A DNA stretch of 38,078 nt from positions 1 to 38,078 of the forward strand of contig NZ_MPZM01000029.1 of the NCBI RefSeq assembly GCF_002936955.1. The letters are read 5' to 3'. The notes beneath the pieces are model-generated. The model saw only the letters and a program-made list of their open reading frames with translations, did not search any database and was not told where the DNA came from. The position numbers were made by a program, and so were the translations under genes. Below, one piece after another: positions 19,001 through 28,191 of this stretch. Each line of letters begins with the position of its first letter. Position 1 is the stretch's first letter. The DNA is from Oceanisphaera arctica. GTDB taxonomy: Bacteria; Pseudomonadota; Gammaproteobacteria; Enterobacterales; Aeromonadaceae.

Positions 19001-20553
19001 CGCACCACGACATCTATTCCATCGAGGATCTGGCCCAGCTGATCTTCGACATCAAGCAGATCAACCCGAGCTGTCTGGTGTCGGTCAAGCTGGTGTCCGA
19101 GCCCGGTGTCGGCACCATCGCCACTGGCGTAGCCAAAGCCTATGCGGATCTGATCACCGTCTCCGGTTACGATGGCGGCACTGGCGCCAGCCCCCTGTCT
19201 TCGGTCAAGTATGCCGGCTCCCCCTGGGAACTGGGTCTGGCCGAAACCCAGCAGGCGTTGGTGGCCAACGGTCTGCGTCACAAAGTACGACTGCAGGTGG
19301 ACGGCGGTCTCAAGACCGGTCTGGACATCGTCAAGGCGGCCATTCTTGGCGCCGAAAGCTTCGGCTTCGGTACCGGCCCCATGGTGGCCCTTGGCTGTAA
19401 GTACCTGCGTATCTGCCACCTGAACAACTGCGCCACCGGCGTGGCCACTCAGGACGAAAAGCTGCGCAAGGACCACTTCCACGGTCTGCCCGAGATGGTG
19501 GAGAACTACTTCAGGTTTATCGCCGAAGAAACCCGCGAGCTGATGGCACAACTGGGCGTGACCCAGCTGACCGACCTGATTGGCCGTACCGACCTGCTGG
19601 AAGCACTGCCAGGCCTGACCGCCAAACAGCAGAAGCTGGACTTGTCCGGCATCATTGCCAAGCCCGAGCCCAAGCCGGGTCTCGGCGTGTTCTGTCAGCA
19701 GGGCAACCCCAACTTCGACAAGGGTGTGCTCAACCTGAAAATCACCGAAGATGCCCTGAGCGCTGTGGAAAACAGCAGCGGTGGCGACTTCTATTACAAC
19801 ATTCGCAATACCGACCGTTCGGTGGGCGCGCGCCTGTCCGGCGAAATCGCCCAACGCCACGGCAACCAGGGCATGGCGGCGGATCCGGTTCGCATCCACC
19901 TGGACGGCACCGCCGGCCAGAGCTTCGGAGTCTGGAACGCGGGTGGTCTGGAAATGATCCTGACCGGTGATGCCAACGACTATGTGGGCAAGGGCATGAC
20001 CGGCGGCAAGCTGGTGATCAAGTCCCACATCGGCGTGGCCTTCGCCTCGCACGAGGCGACTCTGGTGGGCAACACCTGTCTGTACGGCGCCACCGGGGGT
20101 TACCTGTACGTGGCCGGCCGTGCCGGTGAGCGGTTCGCGGTGCGCAACTCCGGCACCATCGCCGTGGTCGAAGGCGTGGGTGACAACGGCTGTGAATACA
20201 TGACCAGCGGTATCGTTACCGTGCTGGGTCGCACCGGGGTCAACTTTGCCGCCGGTATGACCGGGGGCTTTGCCTACGTGCTGGATGAAGACGATGATTT
20301 CGAACTCAAGACCAACCACGAGCTGGTCGAATTGCTGGGGCTGGACGAGCTGATGATCCATCAGGAACATCTGCGCGGCATCATCACGCAACATTTGCAG
20401 GAAACCGGCAGTAACCGAGCGCAGGAAATTCTGGCCAACTTCGACCAGTACCTGCCCAAATTCAAACTGGTCAAACCCAAATCCAGTGATGTGAAATCCC
20501 TGCTGGGCCACCAGAGCCGTTCCACCGCAGAGCTGCGGGTCCATGCGCAGTAA
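16096..20553 (+). CDS. gltB: Glutamate synthase (NADPH) large subunit
   Basis: Makes glutamate from glutamine and 2-oxoglutarate, the second step of the GS-GOGAT ammonia assimilation route. The 1485 residues match the usual length. C13, after a 12-residue propeptide (MSLYDPKLEKDN), is the expected N-terminal nucleophile of the class II amidotransferase domain (about 13-430). A central domain, the FMN-binding synthase domain (about 800-1200) and the C-terminal GXGXG beta-helix (about 1230-1480) follow. The 3Fe-4S cysteines are C1101, C1107 and C1112 (CKYLRICHLNNC). GGAGG lies six bases before the ATG. It is 12 bases upstream of gltD. Confidence 0.97.
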   Translation: MSLYDPKLEKDNCGFGLIAHTEGEASHKLVRLAISALDRMQHRGGIAADGKTGDGCGLLMQKPDSFFRAVAQDKGWNLGRKYAVGMMFLNPDPVLAEQCRKIVNEELEKETLSLVGWRDVPVNTQVLGDIAKASLPRIEQIFVNAPAGWVENDIERRLYIVRRRIEKRISDEYFYVVSLSNLVMTYKGLCMPADLPRFYLDLADIRLQSAICVFHQRFSTNTQPRWPLAQPFRFLAHNGEINTIGGNRRWAQARAYKFGSPLLPDLQDAAPYVNTDGSDSSSLDNMLELFLAGGMDLFRAMRMLIPPAWQKNPAMDEDLRAFYDFNSMHMEPWDGPAGIVMSDGRFAACALDRNGLRPARFVRTKDGFITLASEIGIWDYTPDEVVEKGRVGPGELFVVDTAKGKIWTSFEIDDDLKSRHPYKEWMTRHKRRLTRFEDLPEDQAGQCELDASSLRTYQKLFGYSMEELDQVIRVMGENGQEAVGSMGDDAPMAVLSSKSRSVYDYFRQMFAQVTNPPIDPLRENHVMSLATLIGREQNVFNETHGHAHRVQFESPILLYSDFHQLMSLEQTHHKNTVLDLNFAPEEGLQAAIERLCKEAKTAVETGTVLLVLTDRYISKDKLPIPAAMAAGAIQRTLVEHNLRCDSNIIVETASTRDPHQFAVLLGFGVTAIYPYLAYETLGRMVEDGVLKMPLREALLNFRNSINKGLYKVMSKMGISTIASYRCSQLFEAIGLHQDVVDMCFQGVSSRVQGASFEDFQQDLFNLSRLAWIARKPLNQGGLLKYVHDGEYHSYNPDVVNSLQTAVRSGNYEDYKVYAKLVNERPVAMLRDLLTLKENGQGISLEQVEPATELFTRFDSAAMSIGALGPEAHEALAIAMNRLGGKSNSGEGGEDARRFNSLKNSKIKQVASGRFGVTPHYLMNAEVIQIKVAQGAKPGEGGQLPGHKVTAEIAKLRYAVPGVTLISPPPHHDIYSIEDLAQLIFDIKQINPSCLVSVKLVSEPGVGTIATGVAKAYADLITVSGYDGGTGASPLSSVKYAGSPWELGLAETQQALVANGLRHKVRLQVDGGLKTGLDIVKAAILGAESFGFGTGPMVALGCKYLRICHLNNCATGVATQDEKLRKDHFHGLPEMVENYFRFIAEETRELMAQLGVTQLTDLIGRTDLLEALPGLTAKQQKLDLSGIIAKPEPKPGLGVFCQQGNPNFDKGVLNLKITEDALSAVENSSGGDFYYNIRNTDRSVGARLSGEIAQRHGNQGMAADPVRIHLDGTAGQSFGVWNAGGLEMILTGDANDYVGKGMTGGKLVIKSHIGVAFASHEATLVGNTCLYGATGGYLYVAGRAGERFAVRNSGTIAVVEGVGDNGCEYMTSGIVTVLGRTGVNFAAGMTGGFAYVLDEDDDFELKTNHELVELLGLDELMIHQEHLRGIITQHLQETGSNRAQEILANFDQYLPKFKLVKPKSSDVKSLLGHQSRSTAELRVHAQ

Positions 20554-21981
<1,428 letters not shown>

Positions 21982-22002
21982 GCCAGCTTCACTCCGCTGC
22001 AG

Positions 22003-22028
22003 AGGCCGCTCATCGAGCGGCCTTTTTT
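22003..22028 (+). terminator. Rho-independent terminator of gltBD
   Basis: AGGCCGCTC (22003-22011), loop ATC, GAGCGGCCT (22015-22023), then a T run to 22028. Perfect nine-pair stem, 21 bases after the gltD stop. Confidence 0.93.
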
Positions 22029-22070
22029 ATTTTTGCAGCAATACGAGTCCACCCATCCCACAGCAGGGCA

Positions 22071-22265
22071 GCCGGACAAAGGGCCCGATCCAGCTCCAGA
22101 GGCAACACCGAGTTGTCCGCAGACATCACCAACAGGTGACTCCGCAGTACCAAAGAGGACAAAGGGATCTGGTGCACCGACCATCACATGACAGGGATGT
22201 CATGTGCTGAGCGTCACATGGATGTGCTTGAAGCAGGTCGGGGGAGCAGGCCCTTTGTCCGACCT
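22071..22265. repeat. MITE-like dispersed element, copy B
   Basis: Non-coding block of about 195 bases between the gltD terminator and mtnN. It is bounded by a perfect 13-base inverted repeat (22073-22085 and 22249-22261, CGGACAAAGGGCC). Read on the minus strand it aligns with copy A: AGGTCGGACAAA, TCCATGT, CAGATCCCT, CCTGTTGG and AACTCGGTGTT occur in the same order and at nearly the same distances. An internal nine-pair hairpin (22185-22193/22198-22206) is also present. 22097-22108 complements the conserved GTGTTGCCTCTG block of copies A and C. Confidence 0.7.
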
Positions 22266-22384
22266 GTAAGCTCTGCCCAGATTACATTCATCTTTCAGTG
22301 AAGCCAGATCCCTTGACCAACGAGATAGAAACCAAAGAAGAACAGACACAACCTGAGACACGGATCCCCAGTCGGCCTTTTGGG

Positions 22385-22413
22385 TTGATGATGATAAACT
22401 CCCTCATTATTTT
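22385..22413 (+). promoter_or_regulatory. Possible mtnN promoter (TTGATG-N17-TATTTT)
   Basis: TTGATG (22385-22390) and TATTTT (22408-22413) with a 17-base spacer, ending 20 bases before the mtnN start. Reasonable but not strong. Confidence 0.45.
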
Positions 22414-22432
22414 CGTTGCGAGAGAACCCCTT

Positions 22433-23131
22433 ATGACTATCGGTATTATTGGCGCCATGGAGCAGGAAGTCGCCGAGCTGCGCGCTCAGCTGGAAAACGC
22501 CCAGACCATTACGGTGGCGGGCTGTGAGTTCTACCAGGGCACCCTGGCGGGCAAGGATGTAGTCATTACCCGCTCCGGCATCGGCAAGGTCGCCGCCAGC
22601 ATCGCCACCACCCTGCTGCTGGAACGCTTCTCTCCCAGGACGGTAATCAACACCGGCTCCGCCGGCGGTTTCGATCCGGCGCTGCATGTGGGTGATGTGG
22701 TGGTATCCAGCGAAGTCCGTTTTCACGACGTGGATGTGACCGCCTTCGGTTACGAAATGGGACAGATGGCCCAGCAGCCTGCCGCCTTTATCGCCGATGC
22801 CGGGCTGATTGCGCTGGCGCAAGACTGCCTGGCCGAACAGGACGAGATCAATTCGGCGGTGGGACTTATCTGTACCGGCGATCAGTTCATGCACCGGGAA
22901 GATCAGCTGCAGAAGGCCATCACCCAGTTCCCGACCATGAAGGCCTGTGAAATGGAAGCCGGGGCCGTGGGCCAGGTGTGCCATCAGTTCCAGGTGCCTT
23001 TTGTGGTTGTCCGTGCCCTGTCCGACATCGCCGGCAAAGAACAGGCCGAGTCCTTCGAGGCCTTCCTGGAAGTGGCGGCTCGCCATTCCTCCGCCATGGT
23101 GCTGGCCATGGTCGAGCGCATGCCCGGCTGA
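22433..23131 (+). CDS. mtnN: 5'-methylthioadenosine/S-adenosylhomocysteine nucleosidase
   Basis: Cleaves adenine from methylthioadenosine and S-adenosylhomocysteine, recycling methyl-transfer and polyamine by-products and feeding autoinducer-2 precursor formation. From ATG 22433 the protein is 232 residues, the same as E. coli MtnN, and starts [16 protein letters not shown] with E12 at the expected catalytic position. NTGSAGGF and [15 protein letters not shown] are typical, and the catalytic aspartate is in RALSDIAG near residue 197. The frame stays open back to 22298, but the extra 45 residues run through the promoter region and are not family-like. The ribosome site is weak (GAGAG). First gene of a tight mtnN-cobD-like-btuF set. 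Confidence 0.95.
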   Translation: MTIGIIGAMEQEVAELRAQLENAQTITVAGCEFYQGTLAGKDVVITRSGIGKVAASIATTLLLERFSPRTVINTGSAGGFDPALHVGDVVVSSEVRFHDVDVTAFGYEMGQMAQQPAAFIADAGLIALAQDCLAEQDEINSAVGLICTGDQFMHREDQLQKAITQFPTMKACEMEAGAVGQVCHQFQVPFVVVRALSDIAGKEQAESFEAFLEVAARHSSAMVLAMVERMPG

Positions 23132-23136
23132 ATACG

Positions 23137-24066
23137 ATGACCACCCTCTCACTGCTCGATCAGCCGCTCACCCTGCTGAGCATCGCCATACTGCTGAGCC
23201 TGCTGCTGCCGGCAACACGGCTGCAGCAGGGCCTGACTCAGGGCCTGATGCAGCTGGGGGGCCGCCTCAATAGCGAACGCTATAGTGCCCGCTATCTGCA
23301 GCTGGCTGGCGGGGCACTGCTGCTCTGCCTGCTGCTACCCTTGACGGCCACCTACCGGCCGCTGACGGTACTATCGCCCTGGCCGGCACTGCTGGAGCCG
23401 CTGCTACTGTGGTGTTGTCTGGATCTGGGTCGGCTCAGCCGCGCCCTGCCCCTGTGCCTACAGCAAAGCCACGAACAACAGTCGCAGGCCCGCCTGACGC
23501 TGGCTCCTCTGTGTCTGCGCCAGACCGATCCACTCTCACCGCTGGGGCTGCACAAGACGCTGGCGGAAGTGGCTGTACTGCGGCTGGCAGGCGATGCCGC
23601 CCTGTTGTGCTGGTATCTGGCCGGCGGCATCTATGCCGCCTTAGTGTTCGCCCTGCTGCGCTATGCAGTGCAAGCCTGGCCGCGCAAGCTGGTGCACTGG
23701 CGTGCCTTCGGTCTGCTGTCGTCGGTGCTGTATCGCGCCATGGCCTGGTTGCCGTTCCAATTGTTGGCTCTGACTCTGCTTATCTATCCGGGGTCGATAC
23801 GCGCCATCAAGGCCTTGCCTCAGGGTCGCCTGTGGGCCTACCCGGCCAGCGGTCGCCTGCTGGCGGTGGCGGCAGCCGGTGTGGATGCAGGCCTCGGTGG
23901 CCCCCGGCGTTACATCGATGCCACCGACTACTACCCCAAGCTCGGCTGCAAGAATTACCTGAATGCCCTCTCGACCCGAGCGCTGTTATGGCGCCTGGTG
24001 ATCGTCCTGCTGTTCTGGCTGTCCCTGGCCTGGACCCTGGTACTGGTGCCCCTGTTTCATGGTTAA
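23137..24066 (+). CDS. CobD/CbiB-family integral membrane protein, divergent
   Basis: A 309-residue membrane protein with about five hydrophobic segments, located between mtnN and btuF with gaps of only 5 and 7 bases. The position and overall pattern (LHKTLAEVAVLRLAGDA near the middle; PQGRLWAYPASGRLLAVAAAGVDAGLGGPRRY near the C-terminus) resemble the CobD/CbiB family, which makes adenosylcobinamide phosphate. As I recall, Vibrio and Aeromonas relatives carry a similar gene here. However, the usual CbiB core (RDTSQL and VETVAENTVDG) is degraded to RQTDPLS and KTLAEVAVLRLAGDA, so the classic activity is doubtful. An AmpE-like or other membrane role is an alternative. No other cobalamin synthesis genes are in the window. 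Confidence 0.6.
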   Translation: MTTLSLLDQPLTLLSIAILLSLLLPATRLQQGLTQGLMQLGGRLNSERYSARYLQLAGGALLLCLLLPLTATYRPLTVLSPWPALLEPLLLWCCLDLGRLSRALPLCLQQSHEQQSQARLTLAPLCLRQTDPLSPLGLHKTLAEVAVLRLAGDAALLCWYLAGGIYAALVFALLRYAVQAWPRKLVHWRAFGLLSSVLYRAMAWLPFQLLALTLLIYPGSIRAIKALPQGRLWAYPASGRLLAVAAAGVDAGLGGPRRYIDATDYYPKLGCKNYLNALSTRALLWRLVIVLLFWLSLAWTLVLVPLFHG

Positions 24067-24073
24067 GTGCTGA

Positions 24074-24904
24074 ATGGTTAAATTCAGAGTTTTATTGCTG
24101 CTTCCCCTGTTGTTCGGGGCCATGTTCAGCCCCGGCCAGCCCCGTGCCGACGAGGCCCGCCGTATCATCAGCCTGGCTCCCCATATCACCGAGATGCTGT
24201 TCGCCATCGGCGCCGGTGCTCAGGTGATTGCGGTGGATGACGCCAGTGACTACCCGAAGGCGGCCCATTCATTGCCCAGAGTCGCCAACTATCGCTCGCT
24301 CAATATGGAGCAGATATTGGCGCTGCAGCCGGACCTGATTGTGGCCTGGGGCACGGCGCAGCAACAAATGGTGCAGCCACTGGAACAACTGGGGGTGGCC
24401 GTGTTTTATTCCGCGCCCCAAACCTTCCTCGAGCTTGGCGATGAATTGCAGCAACTGGGTGAGCTGACCGGCCATCAGCGACAGGCAGCTGAGGTGGTCT
24501 CCGACTATCAACGGCAATTACACGAGCTTGAACGAGACTATCGCGATGCCGGCCCGGTGACGGTGTTTTATCAGATTGCCAGCATCCCCTTGATGTCGGC
24601 TAACGGCGGCACCTGGATGGGCCAGGCGGTGACGCTGTGTGGCGGGGTCAATATCATGGCCGACAGCCCCGCGCCCTATCCGCAGGTGAACGCCGAGCAG
24701 GTACTGGCGCAAGACCCGCAGGTGATACTGGCAGACAAGGACGCAGAGCTGCAGCATTGGCGGCAATGGCCCGCATTGCAGGCGGTATCACTAGACCATT
24801 TGCTGACTATCGACGCCAATCGCCTGCACCGTTTTACACCCCGTACGCCTGCCGGTATTCGTCAGCTATGCCTGCAATTGGATAAAGTCAGGGCCGCAGA
24901 ATAG
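24074..24904 (+). CDS. btuF: Periplasmic vitamin B12-binding protein
   Basis: Delivers cobalamin to the BtuCD importer. The 276 residues have a signal peptide (MVKFRVLLLLPLLFGAMFS...RA, about 1-25), then the class III binding-protein fold starting RIISLAPHITEMLFAIGAG. The segments SLNMEQILALQPDLIVAW and VNAEQVLAQDPQVIL are characteristic of BtuF. It follows the CobD-like gene by seven bases. btuC and btuD are not in the window. A start at 24074 places the charged N-terminus correctly for secretion. Confidence 0.9.
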   Translation: MVKFRVLLLLPLLFGAMFSPGQPRADEARRIISLAPHITEMLFAIGAGAQVIAVDDASDYPKAAHSLPRVANYRSLNMEQILALQPDLIVAWGTAQQQMVQPLEQLGVAVFYSAPQTFLELGDELQQLGELTGHQRQAAEVVSDYQRQLHELERDYRDAGPVTVFYQIASIPLMSANGGTWMGQAVTLCGGVNIMADSPAPYPQVNAEQVLAQDPQVILADKDAELQHWRQWPALQAVSLDHLLTIDANRLHRFTPRTPAGIRQLCLQLDKVRAAE

Positions 24905-24910
24905 TCGCAA

Positions 24911-24939
24911 TTGTGTTCGTCTGGGCGCCTCTATACAAT
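24911..24939 (+). promoter_or_regulatory. Possible promoter of yadS-like gene inside the btuF terminator
   Basis: TTGTGT (24911-24916) and TACAAT (24934-24939) are 17 bases apart. The -10 element lies entirely within the loop of the overlapping hairpin terminator. The -35 is poor (three of six); the -10 matches five of six. Confidence 0.4.
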
Positions 24940-24951
24940 GGCGCCCTTTTT
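24923..24951 (+). terminator. Rho-independent terminator after btuF
   Basis: GGGCGCC (24923-24929), a ten-base loop, GGCGCCC (24940-24946), then five T. Located 18 bases after the btuF stop. Confidence 0.8.
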
Positions 24952-24966
24952 ATGTGAGGCGAAAAA

Positions 24967-25596
24967 ATGCAGCCCCTGGTTGAGTCGGTGTTCTACTGGA
25001 GTGATCTTTTCGGCACGGCTGTATTCGCCTTTTCCGGCGTGCTGGTGGCGGGCCGACTGCGCATGGACGGCTTCGGCGTCATCGTGCTGGCGGCGGTCAC
25101 CGCCATCGGCGGCGGCACCATCCGCGACCTGATCATCGGTGCCGAGCAGGTGTTCTGGACCGCCGATAGCGTCTATCTGTGGGTGATACTGGCCACGGCC
25201 CTGCTCGGGCAATATATTGCCCAACTGCCCCGTCGGCTGCCCTGGTATATTCTGCCGCTGGCCGATGCCTTCGGTCTGGCCATATTCACCATTATCGGCA
25301 CCGAAAAAGCGCTCAGCTACGGGACGTCCGGCATGGTGGCGGTGGTGATGGGTGTGATCACCGGCGTGGCCGGCGGCATGATCCGAGACGTGCTGGCACG
25401 GGAAGTGCCCATGGTGCTGCAGCGGGAAATCTACGCCACCGCCTGTATCTTCGGCGGCGTTCTCTACACCGGCTCTCTGGCACTGGGCATCACGCCTTTG
25501 CTCGCCACCCTGTTCGGCATGCTGGGCACCTTCATACTGCGCGTCGCCGCCATTCGCTGGCACCTGTCACTACCGGCCTTTTCGCTGAACCGCTGA
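24967..25596 (+). CDS. TRIC-family cation channel protein, YadS-like
   Basis: A 209-residue inner-membrane protein made of two repeated UPF0126/TRIC halves, each with three helices. The glycine motifs are GGGTIRDLI (about residue 50) and [17 protein letters not shown] (about residue 135). The C-terminal [13 protein letters not shown] and [14 protein letters not shown] closely resemble E. coli YadS, which also sits between erpA and btuF in that species; YicG is a paralogue. Bacterial TRIC proteins form trimeric monovalent-cation channels; the physiological role is not settled. GAGGCG lies six bases before the ATG. Confidence 0.85.
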   Translation: MQPLVESVFYWSDLFGTAVFAFSGVLVAGRLRMDGFGVIVLAAVTAIGGGTIRDLIIGAEQVFWTADSVYLWVILATALLGQYIAQLPRRLPWYILPLADAFGLAIFTIIGTEKALSYGTSGMVAVVMGVITGVAGGMIRDVLAREVPMVLQREIYATACIFGGVLYTGSLALGITPLLATLFGMLGTFILRVAAIRWHLSLPAFSLNR

Positions 25597-25613
25597 CACA
25601 GACTCCGTCCATC

Positions 25614-25815
25614 AGACAAAGGGCCCGCTCCGACGACCCACTTTTTGTTGACCACTACATACTCACCGTTTCAGCCTACTGCGAATATTCACTGGATATC
25701 CGGTCAGGCTGAAGCGGTGAGTATCATTTTCCAGTGGAGTGTCGAGAGAGGCGGCTGTGTTGCCTCTGGCGCTCCGCCCGAATATTTGACAGACACTTAA
25801 TCTGATTGGTATCAA
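25614..25815. repeat. MITE-like dispersed element, copy C, with a long stem-loop
   Basis: Non-coding block starting 18 bases after the yadS-like stop. It begins with AGACAAAGGGCCC-GCTCC, like copies A and B. It holds an 18-pair stem (25660-25677 with 25706-25723, one G-U) and carries the block 25739-25768 shared with copy A (28 of 30). It ends with 25797-25814, whose complement TGATACCAATCAGATTAA matches the left end of copy A (10003-10020) at 17 of 18 positions. No coding capacity. Confidence 0.7.
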
Positions 25816-26403
25816 ACATCAGAAATCAGGTACGGAAATAAAGTCTCTCAGGATGATAAAAATACATGTTGGATGAATGTGTAATCTATATGAAACACCA
25901 AATTAATGGTGAGGGTGTAACCTTCTGATATCTAATTTTATTTATTTTTCTTCAGTTGTATCCTTTTTGCTACATGGTTAATTAAAGATGATGCGCATTG
26001 GGCTTTAAGAATCTGTTTTTTAATGCATTTTCAATCATATCAATACCTTTACACAGCATCGACTTCATATACTCCTGGCTCGCGCAGTGCTGATGTTTTC
26101 TTGAAAATTCCTGATTTTCAATCAACACTTAACAAACTGCTGGACTGATGGAGGTGCATGAGTTTTATACCATCATTGATTCAATAAAATATTAATACTC
26201 AAGAAAATAATGAATCACCAGCGTGGATGATTTCGTGTATTTTTATTGAATGGGTTATGGGTTATTTACTTTTTAACTCAATGAAAAGGAAATGTTTTAC
26301 TTGGTGGCATAACTGTCATTCATATGGAATAGCCGTAGGCGGGCATAATCATGAAATATCGTTACAGCCGTAACTAGAGAGGGTGTTGTAAATATTACTT
26401 TTT
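25816..26403. other. AT-rich gene-free stretch before the peroxidase gene
   Basis: Nearly 590 bases, much lower in GC than any flanking core gene, with frequent stops in all frames and no recognisable gene, tRNA or terminator. The only clear structure is an eight-base inverted repeat, TTGAAAAT (26101-26108) and ATTTTCAA (26114-26121). It probably holds the peroxidase promoter, but I cannot pick one with confidence. Confidence 0.5.
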
Positions 26404-26417
26404 AAGGAGCAACAGTG

Positions 26418-28088
26418 ATGGCCACAACAACATTTCGGACATCCGCGATTGCGGGAGCAGTGACGCTCGCCGTGCTTGCGAGTGGCTTGAGTCTGATAGC
26501 CAGTCAGGCAGAGGCCAAGAAGGTCGTTGTTTTAGATGACAGCGAGCGAATTGAAGCCCTGACCAAATTGGGTAAGAGGATATTCTTTGACCCCATTTCC
26601 AAGCCCAAGGGCGAGCAATCCTGTTCCAGTTGCCACGATCCCGCGACCGGGTGGACCGGGCCCTCATCGGACATCAACAAGCTTGAGGTAGCTCAACCGG
26701 GCGCAGCCTTCCACAAGAATCCGGAGGCCAGGGGGGGCTTGAGGCCACCAACCAATGCCTATGCTACCCTGATCCCCCCGTTTCAAGAGGTTGTTAATCC
26801 GTTCACCGGGGACTCCGTCGCAGTTGGCGGGGCCTTCTGGGATGGCCGTGCCGAGGGTGACGAGCCCATGTATCCGGGTGGCGCCACCGATCATGTCTAT
26901 CTGGCCGATGTGATAATGGGGGTAACCGAAGATGCCTCTCCCCTGACCCTATTTGAGCAGGCGGTGAAAGATTACCTGGGGCCGGTGGCCGATCAGGCGC
27001 TGAACCCCTTTCCCAACCCGGTCGAGCAGAATATCCGCGAAGAGGCGGTCTGCCACCATGTCGAGAAGGCAGGTTATGCCAATTTGTTTGCGGACGCCTG
27101 GGGTGAGCGTATCAAGTGTAACGATGATATCTACCGTACCAGCTTCAAGCGTATCGCGGTGGCGCTCGCGGCCTATCAGGACTCTTCCGAGGTCAACTCA
27201 TTCAGTTCCAAACGCGATAATGCGCTGCGGGCCGAGCTGGCTTGTATGCCTTTAGCTGAGATACAGGAGTTACCCTGGGCTGATGGTTTGGAGGAGGTTG
27301 AAGTTAAAAATATCTTGTCTAGATTCGGACTTGTACCCGATAAGTTAAACGGATCCTGTGACCAGTCTGATATCGATGAAAAGCAAGGGCCGTTAGGGCA
27401 GTTCCCGCTGGTGAGGCTGAGTGAGCAGGAAAACTGGGGGCACGACTTGTTCTATTCATTCAGAAGAGTACCCGTTGGGGCTTTTGACACCTGTAATAAG
27501 ACAGTAATCACCGCAGATAATCCCAAATCGGGCGCCCGATGCGTTGCCTGTCATACTAATAATCGGGGGGATGATGGTAGCGAGCCATTACAGACCTATG
27601 CTGATCATTCCTATCACAATATCGGTACGCCGGTGAATTATGAGATTCCCGGAGTTGTTGAAGCGGCCCTTGGTCTGGCTGGACATACCGGAGAGGAGGA
27701 GGATGTCGGGCTGGTTAAAACACCCACCCTTCGCAATGTGGCCAAGCTCCCTGACAACGAGTCCGGTTTTGTAAAGGCCTACCCCAGCAACGGCTGGTTC
27801 AAGAGTCTGGAGAGCCTAGTGCATTTCTATAATACGTCGGATGTTGGCAGTAGTGGTGTTCCACTCTGTGATGATGAGGTTGTAACCGAAGCGCAAGCGA
27901 TGGGTGAGGAGGATGGTCTTCCTGCCTGCTGGCCTGCTCCCGGTAATACCAATGCGGTATCTATTGGCGGGCTGACGGGTAACCTGGGGCTCAGCACCTG
28001 TGACGAGGAGACGATCGTCGCCTACCTGAAAACCTTCAGTGATCAGCGCATTGTTGAGCTTCCGGCACCAAATAAGAAATCCAAGTAG
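26418..28088 (+). CDS. Secreted MauG/CcpA-type di-heme cytochrome c peroxidase
   Basis: A 556-residue periplasmic enzyme expected to reduce hydrogen peroxide or to oxidise a protein or small-molecule partner through two c-type haems. ATG 26418 is chosen, with AAGGAG eight bases upstream, rather than the adjacent GTG. A signal peptide (about 1-33, ending QAEA) precedes haem motif CSSCH at 69-73. The family phrase FKRIAVALAAYQ comes before the second haem motif, CVACH, at 375-379, which is followed by YHNIGTP and VKTPTLRNVAKLP. Classical peroxidases have about 330 residues with haems about 150 apart; here they are about 300 apart. Eight further cysteines (211, 234, 276, 314, 359, 484, 504, 528) may form disulfides. 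Codon use, especially after 27240, is more AT-rich than in neighbours, suggesting transfer. No redox partner is encoded nearby. Confidence 0.85.
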   Translation: MATTTFRTSAIAGAVTLAVLASGLSLIASQAEAKKVVVLDDSERIEALTKLGKRIFFDPISKPKGEQSCSSCHDPATGWTGPSSDINKLEVAQPGAAFHKNPEARGGLRPPTNAYATLIPPFQEVVNPFTGDSVAVGGAFWDGRAEGDEPMYPGGATDHVYLADVIMGVTEDASPLTLFEQAVKDYLGPVADQALNPFPNPVEQNIREEAVCHHVEKAGYANLFADAWGERIKCNDDIYRTSFKRIAVALAAYQDSSEVNSFSSKRDNALRAELACMPLAEIQELPWADGLEEVEVKNILSRFGLVPDKLNGSCDQSDIDEKQGPLGQFPLVRLSEQENWGHDLFYSFRRVPVGAFDTCNKTVITADNPKSGARCVACHTNNRGDDGSEPLQTYADHSYHNIGTPVNYEIPGVVEAALGLAGHTGEEEDVGLVKTPTLRNVAKLPDNESGFVKAYPSNGWFKSLESLVHFYNTSDVGSSGVPLCDDEVVTEAQAMGEEDGLPACWPAPGNTNAVSIGGLTGNLGLSTCDEETIVAYLKTFSDQRIVELPAPNKKSK

Positions 28089-28144
28089 TAAGCGGCTATG
28101 GAACTGTACCGTGACCAGAAAAACAGCCTAAAGATGGTGTTAAA

Positions 28145-28170
28145 AAAAGGCCTCTAACGAGGCCTTTTTA
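28145..28170. terminator. Bidirectional terminator between peroxidase gene and tyrS
   Basis: AAAAAGGCCTC (28145-28155), loop TAAC, GAGGCCTTTTT (28160-28170): a perfect 11-pair hairpin with A and T runs in its arms. It sits between convergent genes and can serve both. Confidence 0.93.
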
Positions 28171-28191
28171 CATGGTCGATAACCGTCAGAT

